In this document: piece after piece, positions 54,001 to 61,560 of the stretch
Layout of the letters: each line of letters starts with the position of its first letter
Numbering within the stretch: position 1 is the first letter of the stretch
NCBI GenBank assembly: GCA_951802195.1
Contig: OX637621.1
Location: 1,674,001 to 1,738,000 of the forward strand
Direction of reading: 5' to 3'
Length of the DNA stretch: 64,000 bases
Source of the DNA: Tausonia pullulans
Taxonomy: Eukaryota > Basidiomycota > Tremellomycetes > Cystofilobasidiales > Mrakiaceae
Made by a program: the position numbers and the translations under genes
Notes under the pieces: model-generated
The model's input: only the letters and a program-made list of their open reading frames with translations
Databases searched by the model: none
What the model was told of the DNA's origin: nothing

Positions 54001-54734
54001 GTCGGGCGTGGTAGGAAGCGCTGTCGCACGGCTCGGCTAGCGAGTAGAGGCGACATGTAGAAGCGATCAATGCGGCGATCTGCTCGCGTGATGCCAGTAT
54101 AGTTAGTGTATTCGCGCTGGAGCGGGTATAGGAATCGGTATGGGTCAGAAAGGGCAAAGTCCCGGGCCAGCCGGCACATTTCCTCCTTTCCCGCATTCTG
54201 GGTAAACTGGCTCATCCCGTCGAGGTAGCTGTCCTCCACACAGTTCCAGTCTCCGCCAAACAGGAGAGGGATGTCAGAGTGGGCAGGTATCTTGCGAGAT
54301 AGAGTAGAGAGGAACTCCTTTGTCGAGCGGCCGTTCGATTGGTTGTCTCGGCAGGGGACGTAGACGGCAGCCATCCTGACGGCTTCGCCGGCGATAACAA
54401 AAACGGCATCCGTCAGGTTGGTTCGTAGGATGGGGGAGGAGCGGGATATGGATCTGATCCTAGTCGGAGGGGTATCGGGAGGGAGGAATCGAGAGGCATG
54501 TCGCCAGAGGATGGCAGTCTGGCATCCGACCGTAAAGATCGAGCCGAAGCCCATATCTTCACACTCAGCTGTCCAGGTCGCTACCTGATCTGGTGTTGTG
54601 CATGCCACTTCTGAGAGAAGGTATATGTCGGCCTTGGATCGTGAATATAGAGAGAGGAGGAGACTGCGGGCGCGATCTCGCGTGAACACCCTCTGGATGT
54701 TCGCCGCGACGATCTGTACATCATTGTACACCAT
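51060..54734 (-). CDS. LINE ORF2: AP endonuclease, reverse transcriptase, Cys/His tail
   Basis: This 1,224-residue open frame starts MVYNDVQIVAANIQRVFTRD. The endonuclease domain (1-250) shows LLSEVACTT with the metal-binding Glu, LLFGGDWNCVEDS, RRIDRFYMS and YSSHKPIALSL. The last is normally SDH, so the position of the conserved Asp holds Ser. The RT domain (about 440-720) shows PGSDGIPVEFY, NYRPISLINVDARIFS, LAQVDFEKAYDRVSHDFV, SGVRQGDPAAPTIFALLLEP and the catalytic LLFADDLSI (FADD). The C-terminal region contains RCALCLTAPVESFFHLFDEP, a C-x2-C-x8-H-type motif common in fungal LINE proteins. The frame begins by overlapping the ORF1 stop by one base (TAATG), which suggests translation by termination-reinitiation. 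Confidence 0.93.
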   Translation of the reverse strand: MVYNDVQIVAANIQRVFTRDRARSLLLSLYSRSKADIYLLSEVACTTPDQVATWTAECEDMGFGSIFTVGCQTAILWRHASRFLPPDTPPTRIRSISRSSPILRTNLTDAVFVIAGEAVRMAAVYVPCRDNQSNGRSTKEFLSTLSRKIPAHSDIPLLFGGDWNCVEDSYLDGMSQFTQNAGKEEMCRLARDFALSDPYRFLYPLQREYTNYTGITRADRRIDRFYMSPLLASRAVRQRFLPRPTGHLYSSHKPIALSLAFPGATEHGPGAYKIGTHLLKITGFVEYFLFHIPEWYHDALTESRDPFEAWDETKLQIADHASDISRHLARMSRVSGGDPHRSILQGHALRAHLEPANTSEYAVKQRLKIVRQADTIAALRPLDNPAAAAIANNESILATAHTFYTTLYETKTTPAAEHANALQYVTNTLDDSQSRTLEKPFEPDELRRATFRSNRNKTPGSDGIPVEFYQATWAVVGPILPSLLNLVPETGLRSASQREAHIHLIFKKKGDCDQIANYRPISLINVDARIFSLAINSRLLTVVDTLIDGDQTGFLPGRDSGRNISSLQLAIDDEDLLPGVLAQVDFEKAYDRVSHDFVGPCLRHMGFGPRAAAWITSTMTSQTARLMINGWMGQAIDIRSGVRQGDPAAPTIFALLLEPLACMLRHRLPPANPPPLHERKVLLFADDLSIRCRTWSEVDEATVCLREYEKAAASKLNYQKSLLYPLGSCRTDAPTMYHEWRVQTLSFDFLGVPCGRTVNVPACWRDVIGKLKARLARIPLHDLPLLARCNVINQYIYSKIIYLDRFLPCPDDILTDLEATAYKSLYRSKHHDVSRERLETPRDLGGFGFTPLRFRLIKARAQWAGDVLFQPELPASIRIRKRIIHTMSLDPGAYRMMTRTIFRDGEFISGPRPANFSWLGVFLSPVEGQWFFPAVWWNAIPRLRGALPARWQAYLRAWFEEISFDMSYWNQDRWRNAVHWMSTFGTDSQLRLGLLPIHTNLGRLNAPREPHGAHSRTLANRGLIIPKGWQDHFPALTKIDWKRQWCLLKAVSRASPEDVDLAHRFSLYSLHPGKHTAAAFLADGTATPHNRSKRCALCLTAPVESFFHLFDEPCPVVRAIWSAAAARASPSIPSHPPSLQTLVCPTPSPPRAVFLFHCIFVARTWRFVRRRRYSKIAALDPVTDEEIHKIASTIQQKHWQSSTRWRAGSGQMAGTAIGAAIDPG

Positions 54735-56644
54735 TATTCTTCCATGTCCTCGGCTTCAGCCAAGGTCACGAGGGTGCGCTCGATGGATGCCTGGGAGGAT
54801 GGCGTGGAGGAGATGAGAGAAGGAGTGGAGGGTGGGTTCAGGGGGATTGAAGATGGGGGGGATGGGGATAGGGGAAGGGGAGACGATGGTGACAGGGGAG
54901 GTGGGGTGGGAGGAGGATTCTCGTCTTCGACCTGCATCCCGTCTTCTGTCCTCTCCAGACCCCCCTCGTTGTCTTCCTCTAGGGCGCTCAGCGTGCGAAT
55001 GGGTTGCGAGCCCGCATTGCGCGGTGCTTGCTCTGAGTGGGAGTGGGAGGAGTCGGCGTAGGCAGGAGGTGTCATCACCTCCGTCGTGGCTTCCGTCGGC
55101 CTGTTCAGTGACCTCCTTTTGGATTTTTGTACGAGCTGGTATCCATCCAGGTCTGTTCCCGGTTCGACAGGTCTCTGGGGGGGTCCTTCGGTTGGTGCTC
55201 GCGCATTCGCTGGAAGGTTTGCCTTCGGACGACCTGGGCATCGGGCCGATGGGTGAGCGTGCGATCCGCATCCGCCACACTCTGGAGCGGTAGGACACTT
55301 GGCACGAGCGTGCTCAAATGAGTGGCAGTAATAGCAGTATGACGAGGCTGGTCGAGCTGGAGAGTTCGTCCCAGTGCCAGGTTGGACAGGTTTGAAGATG
55401 ACATGTTGGTTGACCCAGCCGGGTAGCTGTTGAGGGAATGCATTTGCCCTCGGCATCGTCTTGGAGCCAGAAAGGTCGAGCAGGACTCTAACCCGGCCAG
55501 TTGGGACGCCGGGTAGGCGGGCGTAATACTGACGCTGGAATATGATGACTCTGTCTCCAGAAGCTTCTACTTGTTTGCGAAAAGCTTCCTCCACTCCGTC
55601 TTCGTCTTCGAAGTTCACCAGCAGACCTTCTTGCAGGAGCTTGTTTTGGGAATTGTAGCACGCGTGGATCTGGGGTTTGACGCCTCTCACATTCAGCGGG
55701 AGGGCCTGTAGTTGAGTCAAGATGTCTTGAGCATTTCCTCGGGAGTTGACTATAAGGAGCATTCTGTCTTTTGGGTCCTTGACAGGACGGATCATGAAAG
55801 ACAGTCGTTCGTCGCACTTTGAGATTGCGAGAGAGATCTCGAAAGGAGTGGTATCTCGAGGGACTGAGATGGCTAGACAGTTCCCGCGGTCGGTAGCCAA
55901 GGCTGGGGCGATTGGGGTATTGTCCTGCGGAGGTTGTTGAGCGGTTCCGAAGACGAAAGGGAACTGGGGCTGGGTGCCAGACGAGTCACGTTGTCTCGCA
56001 GCTGAGGTTGTAGGATGAGCCTGTTTGGCGGCGTTCGCATATGAGCGGCCGATGGCGTTCGGCTGGGATTTCGCGGCGGCGCGAGTGCGAGTGCGAGTGC
56101 CGGCGGAGTTCGCCGGCACGGGCGACGCGGTGCCGGGGACGAAGAGAGGTTGTTGAGGGAGAGTCTCGCCTGTAGAGCGAGACGGAGTGAGACGCGTCAC
56201 TTCGGACGTGGAGGATAGAGCGGCATTGAGGTCGCTGATGGCTGAGCTCGACCGCGTGATACGGCGAGCTGGGGGAGTTGCAGGAGTTCTGCGGAGGGGG
56301 GAGGGAGAAGAGAGGAGGGCCGTGGGGCTGATATGGATATGGGGCGTGGTGGGGTTGGTAGGGTTGGTACGATTGGTACGATTGGTAGGAGTGCTGGGGT
56401 CGGTAGGATTGGTAGGAGTGCTAGGGCTGCTAGGACTGGTCGGATGGGCAGGTGGGCTGAGAGTGGGTTTGCTGACGGGCGTTTGAGGACGTTCGTCGAC
56501 GCGAGAGGGCGTATTGGTCGCGTCTTGGACGCTGGGGGTTTCATCGGATCCACTCTTTCTCTTTGCTGGAGAGGGAGGGTCTGGGGGATCCTTGGGAGCC
56601 TTGAGGGCTTCTTGGAGTCGCTTGGGGGTTGATTCACTAGGCAT
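54734..56644 (-). CDS. LINE ORF1: RNA-binding protein with zinc knuckle
   Basis: The ORF is open from 56692 (652 residues). I choose the second Met (56644, MPSESTPKRLQEALK) because the element itself seems to begin at about 56686, inside the first codons of the longer frame. The N-terminal third is Pro/Thr/Ser-rich with NPTDPSTPTNRTN-type repeats. A middle domain (about residues 260-440, from ATDRGNCLAISVPRDTTPFE to RVRVLLDLSGSK) resembles the RRM-like domain of LINE ORF1 proteins. Then comes CYYCHSFEHARAKC and a second Cys/His cluster CGGCGSHAHPSARC, forming two zinc knuckles. The C-terminus is acidic and Pro/Ser-rich. It should bind element RNA. Confidence 0.88.
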   Translation of the reverse strand: MPSESTPKRLQEALKAPKDPPDPPSPAKRKSGSDETPSVQDATNTPSRVDERPQTPVSKPTLSPPAHPTSPSSPSTPTNPTDPSTPTNRTNRTNPTNPTTPHIHISPTALLSSPSPLRRTPATPPARRITRSSSAISDLNAALSSTSEVTRLTPSRSTGETLPQQPLFVPGTASPVPANSAGTRTRTRAAAKSQPNAIGRSYANAAKQAHPTTSAARQRDSSGTQPQFPFVFGTAQQPPQDNTPIAPALATDRGNCLAISVPRDTTPFEISLAISKCDERLSFMIRPVKDPKDRMLLIVNSRGNAQDILTQLQALPLNVRGVKPQIHACYNSQNKLLQEGLLVNFEDEDGVEEAFRKQVEASGDRVIIFQRQYYARLPGVPTGRVRVLLDLSGSKTMPRANAFPQQLPGWVNQHVIFKPVQPGTGTNSPARPASSYCYYCHSFEHARAKCPTAPECGGCGSHAHPSARCPGRPKANLPANARAPTEGPPQRPVEPGTDLDGYQLVQKSKRRSLNRPTEATTEVMTPPAYADSSHSHSEQAPRNAGSQPIRTLSALEEDNEGGLERTEDGMQVEDENPPPTPPPLSPSSPLPLSPSPPSSIPLNPPSTPSLISSTPSSQASIERTLVTLAEAEDMEE

Positions 56645-56747
56645 AAGGTAGGGTGACCTGGATTGACCTGGTGGTGGTTGAATAGTTGGCATGGATGATT
56701 GCTCGAGACACTACTCCACGCTGGGTATCGTGAACATATACACACTA

Positions 56748-56842
56748 TGGTCGGATGGCCGAGCGGTCTAAGGCGCTAGCTTAAGGTTCTCTTCTGAACT
56801 CGCTAGTCTTCACGGGCATGGGTTCGAATCCCATTCCGATCA
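56748..56842 (+). tRNA. tRNA-Leu(AAG) with 14-nt intron
   Basis: The acceptor stem TGGTCGG pairs with CCGATCA. The D-arm is GGCCGAGCGGTCTAAGGC. The anticodon stem CTAGC/GCTAG encloses TTAAGG, giving anticodon AAG, followed by an intron of about 14 nt. A class II variable arm and the B-box GGTTCGAATCCC follow. TTTT occurs about 6 nt after the gene. Confidence 0.93.
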
Positions 56843-56959
56843 TTATATTTTGGCCAGTATCGGCCCCGATATAGTTTCGGAAAGGGATTCAACGGTGGTA
56901 TCAACAAGGTGCGAGCGGCATGAACCTGCAAGATCCAGTTTATTCTGAAGATCCTTCAG

Positions 56960-57090
56960 TCTTTGGTGGTCCAACGGCTAAGATGTCCGCCTGTCAATCA
57001 AGCTCCGACTATCCCTGCTCTCTCACAGGAACAGGGAAATCAGAGCACAATTGTCCGCGGGAGACCGGGGTTCGACTCCCCGCCAGAGAG
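56960..57090 (+). tRNA. tRNA-Asp(GTC) with unusually long intron (about 59 nt)
   Basis: The acceptor stem TCTTTGG pairs with CCAGAGA. The anticodon stem and loop TCCGC-CTGTCA is interrupted after position 37; about 59 nt later CGCGGGAGACC completes the stem, followed by GGGGTTCGACTCCCC. Once the intron is removed the sequence matches the usual eukaryotic tRNA-Asp. A T-run terminator lies at 57094-57099. Confidence 0.92.
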
Positions 57091-57527
57091 TGCTTTTTTC
57101 CTTTGTGTCTTCCTTTTGCAGGACGGAGACAGCCCTGGATACAGCCGGCTCCCGTAACAGGACGGGTGGAGACGTTCATGCCGATGCCTCTGCTCCCTAT
57201 CGCAACGCGGCCGGGCGTCGTCAGCCAGAGGCGCGGAAACGGGGTGACGCAAGAGAAGGCCAGGGGCTAGCCTGGGAGTGTAGGACGGTCGGGGATGGTG
57301 AGGTGGCGAGGTGGGGAGGTGGCGAGACGGCGAGGTGGCCGAAGTGATGACCGAAGAGACTGGTGGGGCAGCAGCACTGTAGACATCGCGCAGAGATGCG
57401 TGCGTCCTCGGTTCTTCAAGCTGTCTCCCATCTGCCTCTCGCTCCTTGAAGACCCGACCCATCGGCCCCTCCATCAGAGCTCGCATCGGCCTCTGAGCGG
57501 GCGGGGGTTTGGTTTTACTGGTGCTTA
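57091..57527. other. Spacer between tRNA-Asp and a LINE 3' end
   Basis: About 440 bp with no gene. A G-rich degenerate repeat of the type GAGGTGGCGAGGTGG lies at 57298-57345. Confidence 0.4.
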
Positions 57528-57632
57528 ATTTTACTTTTTACTTTTTACTTTTTTATTTCAAAGTCATGAGTTCTACGTAGAGGTCGAGGCGACCCTGTGA
57601 GCGATAGCGAGTTGTGGCTAGGTAGAGGGTGG
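57528..57632 (-). mobile_element. LINE 3'-end remnant E
   Basis: About 100 bp of LINE 3' UTR in minus orientation, next to an A-rich tail (TTTTTACTTTTTACTTTTT on the plus strand). The core AAGTCATGAGTTCTACGTAG and CCCTGTGAGCGATAGCGAG match copies A to D with several differences, so this is an older, strongly 5'-truncated insertion. It lies about 80 bp upstream of tRNA-Asn. Confidence 0.75.
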
Positions 57633-57713
57633 TCAGACGCGTGGATAAGCAATCCCGTAGGAGTCGAGGCAAGCGACGAGGACAAGGACGACCATCGGAT
57701 GCTGCATCTTCTT

Positions 57714-57788
57714 CTCTCGGCTAGCTCAGTTGGTAGAGCGTCAGACTGTTAATCTGTAGGTCGACGGTTCGAACCCGTCGCTGAGAGA
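57714..57788 (+). tRNA. tRNA-Asn(GTT)
   Basis: The acceptor stem CTCTCGG pairs with CTGAGAG. A-box TAGCTCAGTTGGTAGAGC, anticodon loop CTGTTAA (GTT), B-box GGTTCGAACCC. No intron. TTTTT follows at 57791-57795. Confidence 0.94.
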
Positions 57789-58285
57789 CCTTTTTGCGTT
57801 TTGATTCGCAGCGGCCGAGTAATGGTTGGGCGAGTCAAGATGAGAAAGAGCGGCCAGGGTCGGAGCAGGGCTTCGCGGGGGGTGGGGGTTGGTGGTGGTA
57901 GTGATGGCGGTGGTGATGGCGGTAATGGTGGTGGTGTAGGGTGTTGAGACCGCAGACTAGCATGGCCCTGACTGACGTCTTTCCACCTCGTTCCGTCTTC
58001 ATCATCGAGTGCGCTTTTGGCTGGTTCAACGTGTCTGCTGCCTCACGTCGGCTCCAATGACGGACGAAGACCGGTCGTGTGGCAGGCATACCTGCGCGGC
58101 GGCGGGGCTGTGCTCTACCTACCACCTGCCACTTCTTCGACCTCACGATCGTGTGGAAGCCCGCCGAGCGAGCCCTAAGTCGAGCCAGAGGCGGGAGAAC
58201 ATGCAGAGGCTGGGCAGGCAGGTCCAGGCTTAGGGAAATCGGCGGGGTCACGTGCCATGACACGACTTGCAAGCTGTCTGTCCTT
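57789..58285. other. Spacer between tRNA-Asn and tRNA-Lys
   Basis: About 500 bp. A GGTGGT/GATGGC-rich low-complexity stretch lies at 57877-57942. Nothing else is recognised. Confidence 0.4.
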
Positions 58286-58385
58286 GCCCTGCTAGCTCAA
58301 TCGGTAGAGCGTCAGACTCTTAGGCAAGGAACGATCGTCGTCACTGGTGATCTGAAGGTTGGGGGTTCGACCCCCCCGTGGGGCT
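58286..58385 (+). tRNA. tRNA-Lys(CTT) with 27-nt intron
   Basis: The acceptor stem GCCCTGC pairs with GTGGGGC. A-box TAGCTCAATCGGTAGAGC, anticodon loop CTCTTA, then an intron of about 27 nt and ATCTGA to close the stem. The T-arm is GGGGGTTCGACCCCCCC. TTTT follows at 58389-58392. Confidence 0.93.
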
Positions 58386-58671
58386 AATGTTTTCCTTTTG
58401 GGCCGCCGATGTGTGGCGAGAGAGAGTGGCGAGAGGGAGCGGCGAGAGGGAGCGTTGGGCACGGCATACTGGAGGCTGAGCGGCCGTTCATTTTTCACCA
58501 TGCTTGCTAGTCCCAACAGGAACGGGACGACTGAGGCGGGAGCATGCTGGATCCCGTCGCGGCCACGTCCCTCTCCTAGTTAAAAGTCGGGGGCCCTTCT
58601 TTTTGTGCGCGCAGTCAATAGCTGGGGACTTGGTGTTGACCTCATGTCATGGCCTTCAGACCATTACTGGT

Positions 58672-58766
58672 GCGAGTATGGGACAGTGGTTACTCCGTTG
58701 CCCTGCTATATACAGCTGTTTAGGCAATGCCCTTTGGGTGCGTCGGTTCGAATCCGTCTGCTCGCG
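58672..58766 (+). tRNA. tRNA-Ser(GCT) with 13-nt intron
   Basis: The acceptor stem GCGAGTA pairs with TGCTCGC. The anticodon stem TTGCC/GGCAA encloses CTGCTA (anticodon GCT) and a 13-nt intron. The long variable arm TGCCCTTTGGGTGCG fits a class II tRNA, and the B-box is GGTTCGAATCC. TTTTT follows at 58772-58776. The D-arm (GGGACAGTGGTTACTCC) is not the typical tRNA-Ser form, so the loop reading carries some doubt. Confidence 0.8.
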
Positions 58767-58982
58767 CTTCGTTTTTGGCCGCGGTTGCCCCCGATGGGCG
58801 AGACTGCTGTTGGCGCTGCTGCCCAGGTCCGTTTCGAAAGGGGCGCCAACTGTTGGCCATCCTGGCGAGCGGTGTTCCCATGTAGGAGGCTGGCTGTCGG
58901 TCTCGACGCGGTGCACGAGGCGAGAGACGGAAAGCTGATGATGGAAGATCGTCAGGCACCGGGCTCCCGTCTCTGGCCGCAG

Positions 58983-59052
58983 TCGGGATCGTATAATGGT
59001 CAGTACAAGGTGTTAACACCGCCTAGATCCGGGTTCAATTCCCGGTCCTGAT
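58983..59052 (+). tRNA. tRNA, probably Val(AAC)
   Basis: The acceptor stem TCGGGAT pairs with GTCCTGA (two wobble pairs). D-arm GTATAATGGTCAGTAC, anticodon stem AGGTG/CGCCT around loop TTAACAC (anticodon AAC), T-arm CCGGGTTCAATTCCCGG. No intron. The D-arm is more typical of tRNA-His/Asp/Gly, the discriminator base is T, and no T-run follows within 20 nt, so this could be a derived or inactive gene. Confidence 0.68.
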
Positions 59053-59083
59053 AAGAGATTGAGCCTCAGCTCGGAGACTATTC

Positions 59084-59172
59084 ACGCTGTTCACGCTGTT
59101 CACGCTGTTCACGCTGTTCACGCTGTTCACGCCGTTCACGCCGTTCACGCTGTTCATGCTGTTCATGCTCTC
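59084..59172. repeat. 9-bp minisatellite (TTCACGCTG unit)
   Basis: About nine to ten tandem copies of TTCACGCTG with variants TTCACGCCG and TTCATGCTG, placed between tRNA-Val and tRNA-Ala. Because 9 is a multiple of 3 it stays open in several frames, but there is no other sign of coding. Confidence 0.95.
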
Positions 59173-59433
59173 CACTTTTGCTGCTGTGGCTCAATGCTCA
59201 ATGCTCGGGCAGGCCGCGGGGTGACCGTCGCTACCGACGCACGGCGGCCACCTGCGGTCGAGAAATGGCCCGGACAGCCAGCGAGCAGTGAGCATGCAAG
59301 TCTTCTGTTGCACTCTTGCCGAGCTCGACGCAAACAGGGAACGACCGCCACCCAGTGCCAGCCAGGGGCGGGCAAGATGGCGCGACGGCCAGCTGGTGTG
59401 GCGATGGCGGTCGTTGAACACAGAAGACTGCTC

Positions 59434-59506
59434 GGGGATTTAGCTCAGTTGGTAGAGCGTACGCTTAGCATGTGTAAGGTCATGAGTTCAACTCTTATAG
59501 TCTCCA
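59434..59506 (+). tRNA. tRNA-Ala(AGC)
   Basis: The acceptor stem GGGGATT pairs with AGTCTCC and includes the G3-U70 wobble that marks tRNA-Ala. A-box TAGCTCAGTTGGTAGAGC, anticodon loop TTAGCAT (AGC), T-arm with GAGTTCAACTC. TTTTT follows at 59537-59541. Confidence 0.93.
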
Positions 59507-59898
59507 GCAGGATGCCCCCTTCACCGAGGGCGACACTTTTTGTGTTTTTGTTGTGTTTTTGTTGTCTTATTGTTGTGTTTTTAGTTTTAGTTTCGGTTTT
59601 GTTTGGCTTTGGATCGTTGGTCGAAGCCGAGTTCGAGCTGCGAGTCATGGCCATGCTCGAGGACAGGGTTACTGAGATTGCGCCGCTTGCTCAGTGGCTG
59701 GCTAGATGCACCAGGCCAATCCCGACGCCTTCACGAGGCTTCCGCTCGGCATCTGTCTCTCAGTCCATCGTCCTGGCCGTCCGAGGGTCGCGGAGGGTCG
59801 GTCGTGAAAGCGTGTTCGTCTATCCAACGCGGAAGAGAGACTTGGGTCGACTGTACCGAGCTCCACCGAGCTCCACCGAGCCTCACTGCCAAAATGGA
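59507..59898. other. Spacer between tRNA-Ala(AGC) and tRNA-Phe
   Basis: About 390 bp, with a T-rich stretch built from TTTTTGTTGTG (59536-59600) downstream of tRNA-Ala and a short repeat CGAGCTCCAC (59859-59878). No gene seen. Confidence 0.45.
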
Positions 59899-59971
59899 TG
59901 CCTCGAGCCTGGCTCGAACAGGCCACCTTACGCTCTTCAGGCGTACGCTCTACCAGATGAGCTATCGAGGC
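59899..59971 (-). tRNA. tRNA-Phe(GAA)
   Basis: On the minus strand the acceptor GCCTCGA pairs with TCGAGGC. A-box TAGCTCATCTGGTAGAGC, anticodon loop CTGAAGA (GAA), T-arm GCCTGTTCGAGCCAGGC. No intron. TTTT lies about 4 nt past the 3' end. Confidence 0.94.
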
Positions 59972-60289
59972 TTACAAGGGACTTGTCGGGAGAAAGGACT
60001 AAACCGGAATCAACCGAGCGAGCGCCGCACCCAGGCCGCCGGTCTCGTACGCGCGCTATCTTGCCATCCGGCGGCGACCTCGTCAGTGTGGGCCTAGATA
60101 GAGGAGAAGCTATCGACACTAGTAACATGGCTCGGTATGCCATACTGCGCTGTCTGTCGGGACATGAGGACAAAGAGGGCGGGCTGTATGTTAGGCCGGG
60201 AATGGCTGTCCTCGCTCGGCCACTTCACCTCCAAGTGAACCCGCTTGGCTTCCATCCTCGAAGCCAACCTTCCCGGCTGCAAAAGGATG

Positions 60290-60362
60290 TGGAGGCTATA
60301 AGAGTCGAACTCATGACATTTCGCATGCAAAGCGAACGCTCTACCAACTGAGCTAAACCCCC
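60290..60362 (-). tRNA. tRNA-Ala(TGC)
   Basis: On the minus strand the acceptor GGGGGTT pairs with AGCCTCC and carries G3-U70. A-box TAGCTCAGTTGGTAGAGC, anticodon loop TTTGCAT (TGC), T-arm with GAGTTCGACTC. TTTT lies 5-6 nt past the 3' end. It is very similar to tRNA-Ala(AGC) at 59434, but inverted. Confidence 0.94.
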
Positions 60363-60433
60363 GGAGGCTTGACGATATGTCTGCCGATAACGGTCGATTG
60401 GACACCGCGTCACTTCGCTACCCCGCCCGCTTC

Positions 60434-60868
60434 CCAATGCCGCTCTATCCCTCACGTCCGAAGTGACGCGTCTCACTCCGTCTCGCTCTACAGGCGAAAC
60501 TCTCTCTCAACAATCTCTCTTCGTCCCCGGCGCCGCGTCGCCCCTGCCGGCGGGGGTCGCCGGCACTCGCGCCGCCGCAAACTCCCAGCCTAACGCAATC
60601 GGCCGCTCATATGCAAACACCGCCAAACAGGCTCTCCCTACAACCCCAGCTGCGAGGCAACGTAACTCGACTGGCACCCAGCCCCGGTTCACCTTCGCCT
60701 TCGGAACCGCTCAACGACCTCCGCAGGATAATACCCCAATCGCCGCAGCCTTGGCCACCGATCGCGGGAACTGCCCGGCCACGTTCGTCCCTCGAGATAC
60801 CACTCCCCTCGAGATCTCTTTCGCAATTCGCAAGTGCGACGAACGGCTGGCTGGCCTGATCCGTCCTT
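60434..60868 (+). mobile_element. LINE ORF1 fragment, opposite orientation
   Basis: A 435-bp piece equivalent to residues 160 to 305 of ORF1 in copy A, lying on the plus strand. It begins near AATGCCGCTCTATCC and ends at CTGATCCGTCCT; shared segments include VTRLTPSRSTGETL-like and DNTPIAAALATDRGNCPA. The reading frame is still open, but there is no start context and both element ends are missing. It abuts the A-tail of fragment C. Confidence 0.85.
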
Positions 60869-60875
60869 AAGGGAC

Positions 60876-61447
60876 CTTTTTGTTTTTTGTTATTTATTGT
60901 ATCAAGTCATGAGTTCTAAGTAAATGACGAGGTACCCTATGAGAGATGGTGATTCGTAGCTAGATAGAGGGAGAGTGAAAATGAAAGATGGAGTAGAAGG
61001 AAAGCAAAAGATGGGTCATGGACATAGGCCCTTTAGAGAATGTAAGATGTTAAGATGACCAGCTATATCGAGCGGTGGCTATGGTCTATGGTCTAACCAT
61101 ACTTCCCCACCCCTGACCTGCTTGTCACCCAGGATCGATGTCGGCGCCGACCGCAGTCCCATCCATCTGGCCACTGCGAGCCATCCACCTCGTGCTCGAA
61201 TGCCAGTGTGTCTGCCGGATCGTAGACGCGATCTTGCGGATCTCCTCGTCCGTGGCAGGGTCGAGGGCTGCGATCTTGCTGTACCTCCGCCTCCGGACGA
61301 ATCGCCATGTCCGGGCTACAAAGATGCAGTGGAAGAGGAAGGTCGCCCTCGGCGGCGACGGCGTTGGGCAGACAAGCGTCTGGAGGGACGGAGGATGGAT
61401 GGGGAGTGAAGGAGAGGCACGTGCAGCAGCAGCAGACCAGATAGCGC
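60876..61447 (-). mobile_element. LINE 3' fragment C
   Basis: Minus orientation, 5'-truncated. It contains the last 110 or so codons of ORF2 (61125-61447; AIWSAAAARASPSLP, then FLFHCIFVARTWRFVRRRRY), the 3' UTR and a degenerate A-rich tail at 60876-60897. It resembles copies A and B but carries small indels in the 3' UTR, including a TATGGTC duplication near 61078-61093. Confidence 0.85.
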
Positions 61448-61469
61448 TTCTTCCACTTGTCTTCAATCT

Positions 61470-61560
61470 TTTTTTGTATTTAAGTCATGAGTTATACGTG
61501 GAGAACGAGGTAACCCTATGAGAGATAGCGAGTTGTAGCTAGATAGAGGGAGAGCGGACA
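61470..61560 (-). mobile_element. LINE 3'-end remnant D, joined to the 95-bp minisatellite
   Basis: About 90 bp of LINE 3' UTR with an A-rich tail at 61470-61476, in minus orientation and directly upstream of fragment C on that strand. Its other end runs into the minisatellite DNA. The sequence through TACGTGGAGAACGAGGTAAC is identical to that of copy B, suggesting a young insertion. Confidence 0.8.

Larger units (their letters stand above)
50826..56686 (-). mobile_element. LINE copy A, apparently full-length (two-ORF non-LTR retrotransposon)
   Basis: About 5.86 kb reading on the minus strand: a short 5' end, ORF1, ORF2, a 3' UTR of about 230 bp and an A-rich tail at 50826-50834. Both ORFs are open. 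The AP-type endonuclease, the reverse transcriptase with FADD, and a Cys/His motif after the RT, together with a zinc-knuckle ORF1, resemble the fungal Tad1-like group; this assignment is by architecture only. The 5' limit is set at about 56686 because copy B begins with the same bases. The element starts about 60 bp from the 5' end of the tRNA-Leu gene. Confidence 0.85.

Noticed and set aside
57298-57345. CRISPR-like direct repeats (GAGGTGG-type) and other short repeats
   Set aside because: Units are degenerate, with no spacers of constant length, and the genome is eukaryotic.
59059-60351. A 430-residue open frame beginning in the 9-bp minisatellite (His-Ala-Val repeats) and crossing the tRNA-Ala(AGC), Phe and Ala(TGC) genes
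   Set aside because: It is open only because the repeat unit is a multiple of three and the DNA is GC-rich; it runs through three tRNA genes and shows no domain.
60434-61447. Twin-priming inversion as the origin of the opposed LINE pieces
   Set aside because: Twin priming puts the inverted piece at the 5' end of the truncated copy; here the inverted ORF1 piece lies next to the A-tail of fragment C instead.
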